From NCBI RefSeq assembly GCF_042477335.2, contig NC_091247.1, positions 231,335,001 to 231,399,000 on the forward strand: a stretch of 64,000 nucleotides of DNA. Reading direction: 5' to 3'. This DNA comes from Ovis canadensis (lineage: Eukaryota; Chordata; Mammalia; Artiodactyla; Bovidae). Positions 47,791-59,500 of the stretch are shown here, piece after piece (within the stretch, counting starts at the first letter, position 1; every line of letters begins with the position of its first letter). A model generated the notes under the pieces. It was not told the origin of the DNA. It did not search any database and worked only from the letters and a program-made list of their open reading frames with translations. The position numbers and the translations under genes are program-made.

Positions 47791-48589
47791 GGGTCCCTTC
47801 CGCGTGGGCCGATGGCGGCGCCTTGGACTCTGGGTCGGCCTCGCTTCCCTTCCCGTTTGGCTATCCGGCCTTGGCCGTGTGGTTCGCTTCCTAGTAAAGC
47901 TTCCCCGACCTGGTGAGGCCTTCTGCAGCGGCGGCTCCTGGGCCGGGCTCAGCCGCACCCTGGGGGAAGCGCAACTGCCGGGCCGGCCCGGAGACCCGCC
48001 CTCAGGACCAGGGACAGCGGCGGCGCCGGGGGGAATGGGAGGGCTGGACTCAGGAATCTTTCCTCACCTGGGCCCTCTTTGGGGCCTGGTACCCGTCCTC
48101 CTGCTGAAGTAGCCCCCTCAGCTGTGACCTCCTCCAGGAAGCCCACTCTGACTTTCCCAGGTACTGCGGGGTCTCGAACTGCGAACTCCCCCCCCCCCCA
48201 CCCCCGCGCAGGGCATTTCCTCTCTGCCCCTGGAAGGTGCAGTTCGCACCGGCTGCTGCCACTGAAGGGGCTGGGCCTATTTCAGCGTCTGCCTGGAGCT
48301 CTGGGCGGGAGCGGAGGCTTCTGTTTGAAGTGACCAGGGTTGGGATGGAGCACCTCTGGGGAGTCAGCCCCCTGACCCGCACCCTGGAGAAGCGGGGGAG
48401 GGGGGGGGAGCCGGCGCTCGGCTGCCCCTCCCAAGAGAGTGCGACCTCAGGCTGGGTGCCCAACCTTCCCCTTTTATGAAACAAGCAAAAATCTGAGGTT
48501 TTAATGTGAAACCTCCTGATATTCAAATATTGATAACCAAATTAAAACATGTCAACACAGTCCCAGGCAAACGGACAGTTGTGCCTGGC

Positions 48590-49060
48590 GAATCCGGGTC
48601 CTGCAGGGAGCCCAAGCGTAAGAAGGGCGCCGGTCCCACTCCCAGCGCGCGGGCCCCAGTTCCTCTCTGGGCGCCGGGAGCGCGGGATGCGGTGAAGACG
48701 CTGGTGTCCCCGCCCCCAGCCTCTGGCCCTACCCCGCTTCCTCGGGGCCCCGCGATGGGGACACCTTTCCGGCCGGGCGAAGTGACTGAGGTTTTGTGCG
48801 GAGTTAATGGAGCTTCAGCTAAAGCAAGGAGGGAGGGGAGCGGCGGGCCGTGGGAACCGGCCGCGCGCCGCAGGGAGGGGCGGCCTTTGTCTGCGCCGAG
48901 GCCGCGTGGGGCGGGCCGCGTTCCCATGGCGACCGGCGGCCCCGGCTGGGCGGGGTGGAGCAGGCGCGGGGTCCTCCCTCCTCCAAGGGGGCCAAGAGGT
49001 CTGTCGACTAAGGGAGCCCCGCCCGGCCTTCTCCCGTCGCCCTCTTTCCCCCGGAATCCC
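48590..49060. promoter_or_regulatory. Orphan CpG-rich region between MAPK11 and PLXNB2
   Basis: CpG-rich DNA 1.5-1.9 kb upstream of MAPK11, with no gene assigned. GTTCCCATGGCGAC at 48920-48933 is 12/14 identical to the palindromic RFX X-box. An AT-rich patch (48477-48560) separates it from the MAPK11 island. Confidence 0.5.
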
Positions 49061-51260
49061 AAGCGCGAGTGGGGATTCTGTCCTCCGACAGGACCCGCAG
49101 TTTTTGTCCCTCACTCTGCTGTGTTTTCAGGGTCGTCCTGGCCGGAGCCTGGAGCAGGGCTGGCATGGAGCAAGGGCAGACAGGAGCGGCAGGCGCTGCC
49201 CGCGTGAGGAGGGCGCGGTGGGGCTGGCAGAGACGAGCCCGCGTGAGCCCTGGGCCGCCGACCCGACCGCACCCCTGGCCCCTTTCCACTCCCTATTGTG
49301 ATTCACGGGGTGGGGGTTGGGCGGGGCATACCAAGATCCCGCATGCCGTGCCTACTGTCTGCTCTCCACACGTCCAGACCACCCCCTCCTCAGCCCCACG
49401 CCGGTCTTCTGACTGGCTGCAGGTCCCCCTGAAGGGAAAAAACCTTTAGGGAGGTCAGAGGAACCTCCTAAAGTGCTATCTGGCCCTGTCACGGGGGCCC
49501 CGTGACTTAGAGGATGTGTCACGCCCCTAACAATCAAGCAGGGTGTGGTCCTGGGCTGGCTGTTCTTGGCAGCTTGGAAGGAAAAGTCTTCGCGGTTGCT
49601 GGCCACCCCTCGGTCTTTGCCTCTCCTGGTTCCCACTGCATTGGGAGGAAAACGGGAAGAGCAGAGGGACGGAACTCCTCGGTTTGCCGGTCTCCTGACC
49701 CCTCCAGGCCGGCCAGCGCCCCCCCGCCCCCACGCCCCCAGCATCCACGCCCAGTTTCTCCACTGGCCCCAGAGGACGGCCTCTGGATCCATTCACGCGC
49801 CTGTCCTCCACGGGGGAGAGCACCCCGCCTGTCGGACCTGCAGCAGAAGGCAGCCTCACGCCTCTCCCCGTTTCACACCCCACTGCCAGTGGGCAGGAGG
49901 CAGCAGTGTCTGCAGCAGCCCCGCCTGGGAGCCAGGCCTCCAGGCCTCCGCTCCCTCTAGCCCCCCCACCCTCAGGCTAGCACTTCCAAACTGTGCCCCC
50001 TGCTCCAGTCTAGCCGTGTCTTGTTCCGCCTTCCTGACCTAGTACAGAGCCGGGTCGGTGCTCCTGGGGGTAGGGGTGCCAGTTGTGTGCCTTCCACATG
50101 GGAGATACCCACTCTTGTTTCATGCGGCTTGAAATCGGCGGCCTGTCCCGAAGTGCCTCATGATCGAAAACCTAACCTGCTGAGACCTCTCAGCCGCAGT
50201 GGTGTACACCAGGTGGAGACACAGGCCGGGGGGCCTGCCAATAGCCTCCAGATCCTGGGAATAAAGCCGCACATACCAGAAAGCAGGTCAAACGGACGGA
50301 ACCCAAAGACAAGTGAGCACCTGGATGGAACCGGATCTGAAGCTGGGCCCTTCACTTGTTTTTATGAAGCCACTAAATCCCTTTCCTGCTGGGGTCGGTA
50401 TTCTTGGACCACATGGGCCCCCTCAGGGAAGACCCTTTCTGCCCCCTTTACTGCTGTGTAGCTAGTGCCCAGGACGTGTTGAATGAACACGTGAGGGCCC
50501 TGACACACTGATGCTGCGTGCCTGCGTGTGCACGCCTGTGCTCACGGCACGTGTGCTTGATGGCCGCAGGCTGGTACACCTCCTGGTTCCTGTGCTGTGT
50601 GCAACATGCGATTGGGAGTGAGCCCCTGCCCCCAGGGAGGCCTCTGGGGCAGCCCCCCTCCCTGAACTAACAAAGGGGCCTCATGCTCTTGAGCTCTGCA
50701 TTTGTGCTGAGTCATCCTGGGCTGGTCTAGGGCACCCGGGAGGTGCCAACCGTAAAGGACCCACAGCCTTGAGCAGCAGGGACACAGAGCTCCTCTCCAG
50801 GAACCACCGTGCCCACCCGAGTGTATGCAGTAGGGGCTGAGCAAACGTGTGCTGGCTGGACCACGCTGTGGGGCACCCCACCTCAGCAAGGAGGAAACAG
50901 CTCCCCCGCGGATCACGCCATGCCCGCCCCTACCACCAGAGGGCGCCCAGGCAGCCCCTCCCCCACTGGGCAGACGTCTTGCTTTCAGGGTCTCTGGGAC
51001 CAGCTCCTCTTCACAGCCCAGAGCTCACAGCCGGTCTGACCAGCATCCTGTCCCGCTGGGGCTGCACAGCCCGGTCTGACTAGCATCCTGTCCCGCTGGG
51101 GCTGCAGGGAAGACAGGGACCGAGGCCCCACAGGCACAGCAAGAGGCGGGCTTCTGGGGCCACAGAGAATGCATGGGAAGTGAGACCACAGGCAGATCCG
51201 GGGACAGGGCAGCTGTGCAGGGATGGCAGACCGGCAGCTCCAAGAACCCAGCCAACCAGC
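49060..51260. other. MAPK11-PLXNB2 intergenic region, PLXNB2 side
   Basis: About 2.2 kb with no gene, mobile element or RNA gene recognised. A 39/40-bp direct duplication lies at 51028-51106 (separate entry). Confidence 0.5.
51028..51106. repeat. Tandem 39/40-bp duplication near the PLXNB2 3' end
   Basis: Units at 51028-51066 and 51067-51106 both read CAGC(C)CGGTCTGAC, then AGCATCCTGTCCCGCTGGGG and CTGCA. They differ by one inserted C and one C/T change. Recent duplication. Confidence 0.92.
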
Positions 51261-51261
51261 A

Positions 51262-52017
51262 GGATGAAAAAAACAACTGTATTCGATTTACAATTCACAA
51301 GATTTACAAAAAGGGTTGGGGTGGTCCTGGCAGACCCGCTCCTGGCCCCCCAGACCTGGGCAGGGCCTCCGGGTCAGCCTGTCTGACAGGCCGAGACCAG
51401 GACCCCCCGTCTGCTGGGGCCCTTCTGGCCGCCTGGGCCTCGACGTCTGACGTCCAGCTTGACCTTTGAGGTGGGGCCTGCAGCACGGAGTCCCCGGAGT
51501 GCCGGCACCCCGCAGGGCAGGCCTGCGAGATCAGCGAGGCATCGTACCGCTTCTCTGCCTCCGTCAGGGCGGGACGGAGGCACACAGTCCGGGCACTGGG
51601 TCCCGGGGGCCGCAGGCACTCAAGCCCCGCCGCTGGAGGCCAAAGCCAGGTGTCTGAGGCGGCTGCTGGTGCTCGGGGAGGGGACTGAGGCCTGACTGCC
51701 CGCAGCAGCCCAGCGTGGCACCGGGGCGTAAGGCACGTTTTTCGAATCACTCAGGAGACACTGGATGCTGGTTCTTCTAGAGGGAGCTGGTGTTGGCGGC
51801 GCCCGGCTCTATTGCTCAGGGAAAGATGCTAACGTGGCTACAAACGCTGAGAGGGGGCAGTCCCCCGCCACACACACTCGGAAGCCCGGGGCTGCTCCTC
51901 TGCCGGAGAGAGAAGGGGTGAGCCCTGCCCACTCAGCCCCGTCCCCCAGGGCTGCCCAGCGCCTGCCACCGCGCGTCACACACCTGTGTCCCAGACCGTG
52001 ATGCTGGAGGTTGGAGA
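51262..52017 (-). other. PLXNB2: PLXNB2 3' UTR with non-canonical poly(A) signal candidates
   Basis: About 0.75 kb between the stop and the likely transcript end. No AATAAA on -. Candidates are AATACA (TGTATT on +, 51279-51284) and TGTAAA (TTTACA on +, 51287-51292), close together. The true end is inferred. Confidence 0.5.
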
Positions 52018-55000
52018 TCAGAGGTCTGTGACCTTGTTCTCAAGCGCAGCTGCGATCTGCTGGAGCCTGAACGCCAGCTGCATCTTCTGGGCAGCGGGGT
52101 CCTCCTCCAGGGCGTTGATAATCTTGGTTGGGGGAGGGGGGTGCAGGTGATGTCAGATCACAGCCCAGGGGAGGGGGTGCCTGATGAGCGCTGCCATCCC
52201 TGGGGAGGCCGGGCCCCCTACCTCGTCATAGTACTTCTGCGTGTACTGGTAGAGCTGGTGCAAGGCCACGAGGGTGTTCAGGGAGTCCGTGTGTGCCTGA
52301 AGGGCCGGGACAGGGGCTGCATGACCCACGGGGGCCAGAAGCCGTGCCCCAGGGGTTGGGCAGATACGAAGGGGCCCCCTCCAATCCCATCACAACACTC
52401 AGACACACAGCGTGCCAGGCACAGACAGCTTCCCATCCACGCGGGCCCCGGGCAGGCAGGGCTGGCTCAGAGCTGCCCCAGCGCACCACGTGTCCCGGCG
52501 CCTCTCTGGGTCCTGTGGGTACATCACCTGCCCCTAGGGCTGACTCCTGCCCGCCCCCCGCAGGGCCTTCAGGGTGGGGCAGGGGGCTAATCCTGGGGTG
52601 TGGGGTCCCCCCGTGTTCCCTGTGCCCCCTTACCCGGGAAATCTCTGCCAGGTGTGTGTTCATGTCCTGGTCGCTGACCTGCACCATCTGCCGGATCCCC
52701 TTGTAGTAGCTGTGGGGGAGAGAGAGTTACGCCGGGTGGGGGGACTGGAAGTGGGGGCAGTGGTCCCCAGAGGTTGGGCCCTCCTCCTGATCACAGGCAC
52801 CACCCAGGGGCCCCACTGGGTGGGCGCTGAGGGTGGGCAGGCGGGGTCTGGCCTGGCAGGCGGGTGCGGGACTCACTCCTCCACCATCTTCTTGTAGGTG
52901 GAGATCTCCTTGGCGTAGAGGAGCTTGTTGCTGGGAGAGTCCTGTTGGGATTGGAGCCCAGTGACACCCAGGCCAAGACACCCAGAGGAAGAAGGGTGTG
53001 CGGGGTAAGGGCTCCCACAGGGTAGCTGCCCCGCCTGGCCACAGACCTGACAGTGTTTTTGTTGTTTTGTAATTTACAGTAAAACTCACTCTTACACGTG
53101 GAAGGGGAAGGACAACAGGGTCCCTGACTGCCAGAGGGCCGCTCCCCACAGGGCCTCCCATCACGCCAGGGACGGGCACCTGCCTGCCTCCTGGCCTCCA
53201 GCCTCACGTGCAAACCCACACCTGAACTGACCCCCTCAGCCCGCCGCCGCCTGCTGCCCTGACGCCCCCAGGCCCAGGGCCCCACCCCGCCGGGCGGCCC
53301 GCAGCTGCACGCACGCGGCTCAGCTTGTGCTCTGTGCGTGTGCAGGCGTCCATGAAGGTCTGCGCGATGACCGACAGGGAGGCGTCCACCACCTCGTGGA
53401 CGTGCACGTCGAAGATGAAGTGGGGGTTCTTGAGGATGTTTACCCAGAAGCGGAGCGGTAAACTGAGGCAGAACAAGAAGGCATGAGGAGGCACCTCCGG
53501 GAGCAGGCAGGCAGGCGGGGTGGGCAGACCCCCACCTGTTGGTCTTCCAGATGTGGACGGTGTCCTCATCCCTGATGTCGTGCTTCTCTGCCTGCTCGTC
53601 CAGGAAGTCGAAGAAGTACTTGACCGCCGGCGGCACCGCGTTCCCGGGCGCCAGCACGCTTTGGAAGAAGTTGTCCACGAACTGCTGCAGCGTTCCCTGC
53701 GGGGCGGGGCGGGGTCAGCTCGTCCGGGTGGCGAGGGGAGGCGGGCCGGGCCTGCCGCCCACAGGCCCTGCGAGGCGCACCTTGACGGAGAGCAGGCGGG
53801 TCAGGTAGATCTCGGTGATGGCCTTGGTGCGCTCCTTCTCCTTCACGCTGCCGCGCTTGCACTTGCCTTCCTCCACCTCGTCCGTGGGCCGCACCAGGTG
53901 CCACACCCGATTCTCCTCCTCCAGGAGGGCATGGCCTGTGGGAGCGGCTGCTGAGGGACGAGGGCCAGAGCCCAGGGCCGGGGCCCTAGCACCGGGCTCA
54001 GGTCCTCAGGGGCCAGGAGGGGCCGGACAAGGGGAAGGGACTCACGCTCCCCAGGCAGGTCCTGCTGGCTGTCCTCGGGCTGCTGGGAGACCCCCACCTT
54101 GGACAGGATGAGAGTGGCTCCGTCCCGGACCTGGGGAGCAGAGGCGTGACGGCCAGCTCTACACCCCACCCTCCGGGGGCCCTCCCCGCCGCCACACTCA
54201 CGTTGTAGTGCATCAGCGTGTTGACACGCCGCCACCGGCCCTCCCGCTGAGAGGTCAGGTCCAGGTCTGACAGGATCTGGGCTGTGGATCCAGGACGCCA
54301 CTCTGTGGGAGGACACAGCCCAGCTCCAGGAACCCCAGCCCAGCCCACCCGGCCCGGCCTCCCTCTTGCCACCCCCACGGCCCGGCCGACCCAGCTTCTC
54401 TAGGCACAGAGCCAAGCCTCCAGGGATGGAGCTTACCGAGGACCACACTGTCAGCCTTGGGCCAGCGGGAGCAAGGCTGTGTGCGGTACACCTGGTCGAT
54501 GATCTTCTCCTTGACCTGGGAGATGGTGTCACAGTTGAGGACCTTGACCGGAACTGCATCGACCCCTTCATCCTGGACGATCACGCTCACCGTCTGCACA
54601 GAACAGAGGAACAGCTGGGGAGGGGCCCTCGCCCTCGCTCGCCCCAGACTGGAAGCAGGTTTGGGCCTCCTCCTGATGGCAACCTCTCTGGTGGAGGTCA
54701 AGGGGCAGAGCATCCTGAGCCCTGACAATACCGGGGGCCTCATCTTCACCTGCACTGTGGCTCAGCAGGACAGACAGCAGGGGGCTGCTCACGCGCAACT
54801 ATCACAACACACAGGTAATCACAGGAGCACACGCCAAGCACCGCTTCCCCGTACACGCTTGGTGCGCCGGGCCCCACACATGCCTGCAGCAGCCTGGGAA
54901 CCCAGGCAGCCGGCCTGGGGCTGTGGCCCCTAGAGCCCCTCTCCAGGGATCCAGGACCCAGACCCCTCCCTGGGCAGGGGTGGGCCCAACACAAGGCACG

Positions 55001-56569
55001 GGTGCTAATGTAAGTCCATGAAGGAAGCAAGTGGCATCCAGTTTCTGGTCTTGAGGCTGGCCCAGAACCCAGCCCTGGGGGCTCACCAGGGGTGTGTACT
55101 CCACGTCGTCCCCCAGCAGCCCCGTGTCGTTTAGGGTGTACTTGGCTTTCTTCTGCACGGCGTCCACCGGCCCCTTCTCCACCTGATGCTTGATAGCCTT
55201 GAAGAGCTTGTACAGCGGCTCCCCTGCACTATCCTGGAGCAAAGTAAGGTGGCTGAACCAGGGGTGGGACTGACCGCACCAGGGTGGGAAGCAGACCCAT
55301 CCAGATGGAGCTGGGCCGCAGGAAGGTGGACACTGGAGGGTTCCAGCACCCCCTGGGACCTCGACCTTCCCCCACCCGGGGCAGAGCTGGGTGGGACCCA
55401 CCTTGAGATACTGGTACAGGCAGATAGACATCCAATTAGACAGCATTCTCTCCACGACTGTCTCAGACCTGAAGGTGCAGAAAGGCTTTGTACAAGGGAC
55501 CCGCTAGTGTCCTGAAGACTAGCTGGCTCTTCCAGGTACCCGGGCCAGGTGCAGCAGCCCAGACTCCGTCCACATCCCGGGTCTCCGTCTCCTGCAGTGA
55601 CCAGTCTCCCAGGGCCCTCAGGGAGGGCATTTCATCTTCCACCCCATGGGACAGCGCTGACCACACAGGAGCAACGCCTCCTTCCGCCCTACTCACTAGC
55701 CCTGGCTACACCTGCTGGCCAGCCAGGTGCCTGGACAAGCCTGTGCGTCCCGCTGCACCGCTACCCCAGGCCCCCGAGGCGGGCCCCCGCCCTGCCGCAC
55801 ACACCTGCGCAGCATCAGCTTGGGGTTCTTGGCCACCACGTACTGCTCCATGAGCTCTAGGAAGAGCGTGCGCATGATGTCTGTGTAGTACTCCAGCTTC
55901 CCGTGCAGCGCCACGGTCAGCAGCGACGCAAAGTAGACCTTGGCGCGGGCCGAGAACTCCCGCTGGTTCTCCAGGGTGTGGATGAACTGAAGGGCAGACC
56001 GGTCAGAGCCCCGCCCCCGGAGGCCCCGCCCCACCCGGAGGCCCCGCCCCCACCCAGAGGCCCCGCTCACGTTGATGAGGAAGCACTTGCTGTTGAGCAG
56101 GTTGGAAAACTGGTAGAGCGCCTGCTCCACCACGGGCCGCCGAGACTCGGGGATGTCCAGCTTGCCCGTGATCATCACGTCCTTGTCGCCGTCCTTGGAG
56201 GGCAGGAAGAAGACGCGGTCGGTGTAGGTCTTGTAGTCCAACACGGGGATGCCTGCCTCGTGCACGTCGTTGGTCTGGTCCTCCATCTCAATCATCAGGT
56301 CTGCAAGGGGGTCGGGGTAAGGCACGTATGGCCATCGCTGGCCGCCCGCCCGCCCCCACCCCGAGCTCCCCCTCTCCCGGGACCCGCCCCCCGAGCCCCC
56401 CTCGCCCCCCTTCCCCGGGATCCGGCCCCTGAGCCCTGCTCTCCTGGGACCCGCCCCAGAGCCCCTACCGGTGAACTCCTTTTTGCAGCGGTCCCGCACA
56501 CTTTCCTCCAGGCCCTCCAGCTGGGACTTGATCTTCTCATACTCGCGCTCCGCCTGCTGGCTCTTCCTC
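52018..56569 (-). other. PLXNB2: PLXNB2 cytoplasmic exons: GAP and Rho-binding domain
   Basis: Exons (transcript order): 56469-56569, 56071-56300, 55805-55986, 55402-55468, 55087-55233, 54437-54593, 54202-54302, 54046-54130, 53781-53935, 53536-53696, 53315-53462, 52877-52941, 52634-52709, 52222-52296, 52018-52122. Juxtamembrane coiled segment [19 protein letters not shown]; first GAP half [20 protein letters not shown]; Rho-binding domain [19 protein letters not shown]; second GAP half with [36 protein letters not shown] and [12 protein letters not shown]; tail [17 protein letters not shown]. Introns are short, many under 150 nt. Confidence 0.94.
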
Positions 56570-59500
56570 CTGGGGGCACAGGGAAGCTCCTGGGACCGGC
56601 CTGGGTGGTGCCGGCCGGTGGGCGTGGCCAAGGGGTGGACGCCGGCTCACCAGTAGCAGTAGACAGACACAGCGATGACAGCCACCATGGGCCCGATGAC
56701 CAGCGGCAGGATGAGGCTGAGGGGCACGTCACTGGCGCGCGTGTCGTACTCTACTCGGCCCAGCACCCACTCCCGCGAGCCAAACTTCACCTGCGTGGGG
56801 AGGGGCTCAGCAAGGACCAGGGGCCACACCAAAGACACCCCCGTGCGCACCCCGGCCCGCGGCCCCCCACACGCACAATGAACTCCGGCAGGTTGTGGGC
56901 CGTGTCTCGCTTCTGCCTCCGCTTGGGAGGGGGCTGCACCTCCGGGGGCTCGCAGTACAGGTCCGTCTCCGTCAGCGTCTTCATGACGCAGCGCTCGGCA
57001 CCCACGAAGGCTTCAGCCTCGTGAATGGTCATGGCCTTGTTCAGGTTGGTGCCCTGGGGTGGGGGTCGTCACAGTGACCAGGAGGGCATCAGGGAGGCCC
57101 CGAACAGCTCAGGCCAGGCCTTGGGCTGCTCCCTGCCCACACCACTCAGGACCTGCCCGCCAGGGCTGTGCTGGTCCTCACCCTCGCGTGAATGAGCTTG
57201 TTGACTTGCTTCTTGACACCCCCGGTGAAGTTCTCGAAGGTGGGGTCGGCAACGTACTCAAAGGCACCAGCCTCCGTCCTGAGCAGGGCCTGGTGCCCGT
57301 CCATCCGGATGAGCGCGGTGAGGTTGTAGGCCTCGGGCTCCTCGGGGACGGCCGGGGACAGGAACACGACCTTGGAGTCGTTGTGGAACACGTACTCCGT
57401 GCCCACGACCTGAGGGCCAAGGCGGGACCTTTAGGCCACCTGGCACGGTGGGCCTCCAGCCCTGGCTTGTACCTGCAGCGGGCACCAGGACTGACCGTCA
57501 CGGAATGCAGCGGTCCGGTCTCCCGCCGCTGCCTCCAGGACTGCAACGGCTCAGCTATGACGACCATGGCGAACCTCTGGATCAGGCTGAAACCCTGTCC
57601 TGTGACGTTGATGCTGCGGCCACCGCTGAGGGACAGGGAGGAGACAGCGCCAGAGTGGCACACCGGGCACGGCGAGTGCCCTGCAAGGCTCCGTCCCTGA
57701 CCCCACCCACCACGACCTGGGGCATACTTGCAGGCCAGTGTGAGCACAGACCTGCCTTGCAGCAGGTGTGCCCGGAGCACTGCCATCCTGCACTGTGAGA
57801 GGGCAGGGAGGCTGTCCACCTGGGTGTCTAGGGGGAAGGGACCTGGGGGGACAGGGGGGAGTGTTGGAGGCCTCCTGTCCGCCAGACCAGCATCTGCCAA
57901 TCCTCACGAGGCTGGAGGGCAGAGAGCGCCTGGGGAACAGCTGGATGGGGTGGGTGTAGGGGGCACCTGTTACCAAGGGGCCCCTGTCACACCTGACAAA
58001 GCTCCGCAGTGGCTCGAAGGCCCGCAGTACTGGATTCTCACGGTAGGTGAAGGTGATACCAGGGCCGGGCACTTCGGAGCCCCCATAGTAAATCTTCAGG
58101 GCCAGCTCTCCCGGAACCGCCTGGGGGCCAGTGACACACTGAAGCTGGGCCCCAAACTGTGTCCTGAGGGTGTGAGAGCCGGTCAGCGTCAGCCCCACCT
58201 GGGGACCACCCCAGCCCCAGGCCAGTGGGTCTGCCTGGGGCTACCTCCTCCAGGATGGACACAGGGTCATGGCCGGAGGGCCCTCACCCTGTCCCCAGGA
58301 CCAGGGTAGACCAGTATTTGGCGACCCGTGGGTGACACCCACACGTTACAAGGGACGCCATTGAGGGTCACTCTCACGTCTTCCTCAGAGCCTGTGTCCA
58401 GGTGGGTGCCACTGATGGTCAGCGTGGTGCCGCCCGCCTGCGGCCCCTGCTTGGGCTCCACACTGCGGGGCTGGGGCTGCTGGAAGAGGGGCAGGGCGCC
58501 TGGCTCAGGGCTGGGTGGGGACGCAGGCCCTCCGCCCAGCTCGGGCCTCCCCTGGGCCACAGCCGCCGTCAGGAGGCCCCCAGACCCTGCCCACATCTGT
58601 GCTGGCCTGCCAGGTACTTACCTGGTAGGTGAACTGGGCATGAGGAGGTGAATGGCCGAGCTTTCCGTTGATGTCCACCTCGACACCGCCTGTCAAGGGT
58701 GCCTCTGCAGCCTCGATGGTGCACACAATCCTGCGGGGTGGCAGGCAGGTTGGCACACTCTGTGGGTGTGCAAGGCCTGGGCACCCACGCACACCTGAAC
58801 CACGTCTTCCCTCTCCATGCCCCCCAGTCCTCTGGCCCCACAGGACAAGACCAGCCCAGCCCTGGGAGTCCAGGTCATGGACTGCCCACTCACCGCGTGG
58901 ACACGGAGTACCGTTCTGGCTCAAAGGCACAGTTCTGGCCAGCCACGGTGACCCTCTTCACGTCGTCTGCTCTGACCCCCAGGTTTGACCCAAGGATGGT
59001 GACGCGGATGCCTCCGCCCAGTGGACCGGTCTCAGGCTGGATCTGAAATTGGCAGAGCCTGGCTGACCCGAGGGTCCCGGGGCAGCAGAGCTGGAGCTCT
59101 CCTGTGGGTGAGGGGGGTGTGGGGGGCTCACCCTGGTGACGACGGGTGGCGGGCACTCGGAGGTGGCGTTGCTGCACAGGGCCTCGTACACACAGCGGCT
59201 CTGCCCGCTGCACCACACGCAGCGGTAGGCGGGGTCAGCGGCCAGGCACAGGCTGCAGTCGCTGCGCCCGAAGGAGCAGTTGTAGAGGGTCACTGCGGAG
59301 GGAGAAGCCGGCAGTCGGCAGGGCTGTCCTGCCTCCCGCGCCTGCCCGCCCGCCCGCCCAGCCTCCCGCCCGCCCACCTTGGAGCCGGCTGTCAACATTC
59401 CTGCCAGAGGACTTGACGTACAGGTGCAGGGCCAGCGTCTCGTTGGCGTCGTGGGTCAGCTAGGGGCACACAGGGACACACTGCACCCCCTGCTCCCACG

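Noticed and set aside
47811-47921. Small + strand frame starting ATGGCGGCGCCTTGG (36 codons)
   Set aside because: Good-looking start but short, no homology recognised and no splice or poly(A) support; could only be kept with transcript data.
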